The notes under the pieces: generated by a model
Told to the model about the DNA's origin: nothing
The model's input: only the letters and a program-made list of their open reading frames with translations
Databases searched by the model: none
Translations under genes and position numbers: made by a program
Assembly: GCA_036850595.1 (NCBI GenBank)
Contig: CM072163.1
Span: 4,202,595-4,266,594, forward strand
Source of the DNA: Rhyacichthys aspro
Taxonomy: Eukaryota; Chordata; Actinopteri; Gobiiformes; Rhyacichthyidae
Direction: 5' to 3'
Length of the DNA: 64,000 bases
Shown: piece by piece, positions 63,926 through 64,000 of the stretch
How positions within the stretch are numbered: the first letter of the stretch is position 1
Layout: each line of letters opens with the position of its first letter

Positions 63926-64000
63926 GGCCACGGGCAGCGCTTCAAAACGACTTTTTCATTATTAGATGAATCATTATGACCTTTCTCCTGATGACTGAGG

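Overview
This window looks like chromosomal DNA of a bony fish, most likely a teleost. It is AT-rich and mostly non-coding. It carries diverged copies of interspersed repeats typical of teleost genomes, and it contains one complete, unmistakable vertebrate gene: an intronless Frizzled Wnt receptor on the + strand (43478-45130, 550 codons). Residue choices in the cysteine-rich domain, transmembrane core and C-terminal tail place it in the FZD1/FZD2/FZD7 group and closest to FZD1. No bacterial, viral or CRISPR content was seen.

Layout. Positions 1-35550 hold no convincing coding sequence; I read this as intron on the + strand, with scattered repeats, patches that look like conserved non-coding elements, and a striking 360-base block of pure homopolymers (21861-22220) that is most likely an assembly artefact. 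At 35551 a good splice acceptor opens what looks like a terminal exon. It is almost entirely 3' untranslated sequence, with a proximal poly(A) signal at 36064 and a stronger distal one at 40182. In human, CDK14 lies directly upstream of FZD1 in the same orientation, so I propose this is the last exon of cdk14; that is synteny-based inference, because no kinase-coding exon lies in the window. A gap of about 2.9 kb with pyrimidine and purine microsatellites leads to the fzd1 5' region, coding exon and a roughly 2.4 kb 3' UTR ending near an AATAAA at 47515. Positions 47541-63500 are a gene-poor stretch with a tRNA-like SINE, a local cluster of related repeats (58.0-59.6 kb), a long AT-rich pentanucleotide array (61.4 kb) and several candidate regulatory elements. 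The right edge (63530-63925) is CpG-richer and holds a short ATG-led open stretch ending in a good splice donor, possibly the first exon of a gene that continues outside the window.

Functionally the locus pairs two Wnt-related genes: fzd1 encodes a Wnt receptor, and CDK14 (if correctly inferred) is a cyclin Y-dependent kinase known to phosphorylate LRP6 in Wnt signalling. The long non-coding flanks would fit developmental regulation of fzd1. I found no evidence of a new multi-gene system; the unusual points are structural (homopolymer block, inverted repeat, repeat clusters, CpG-dense patch in the presumed 3' UTR).
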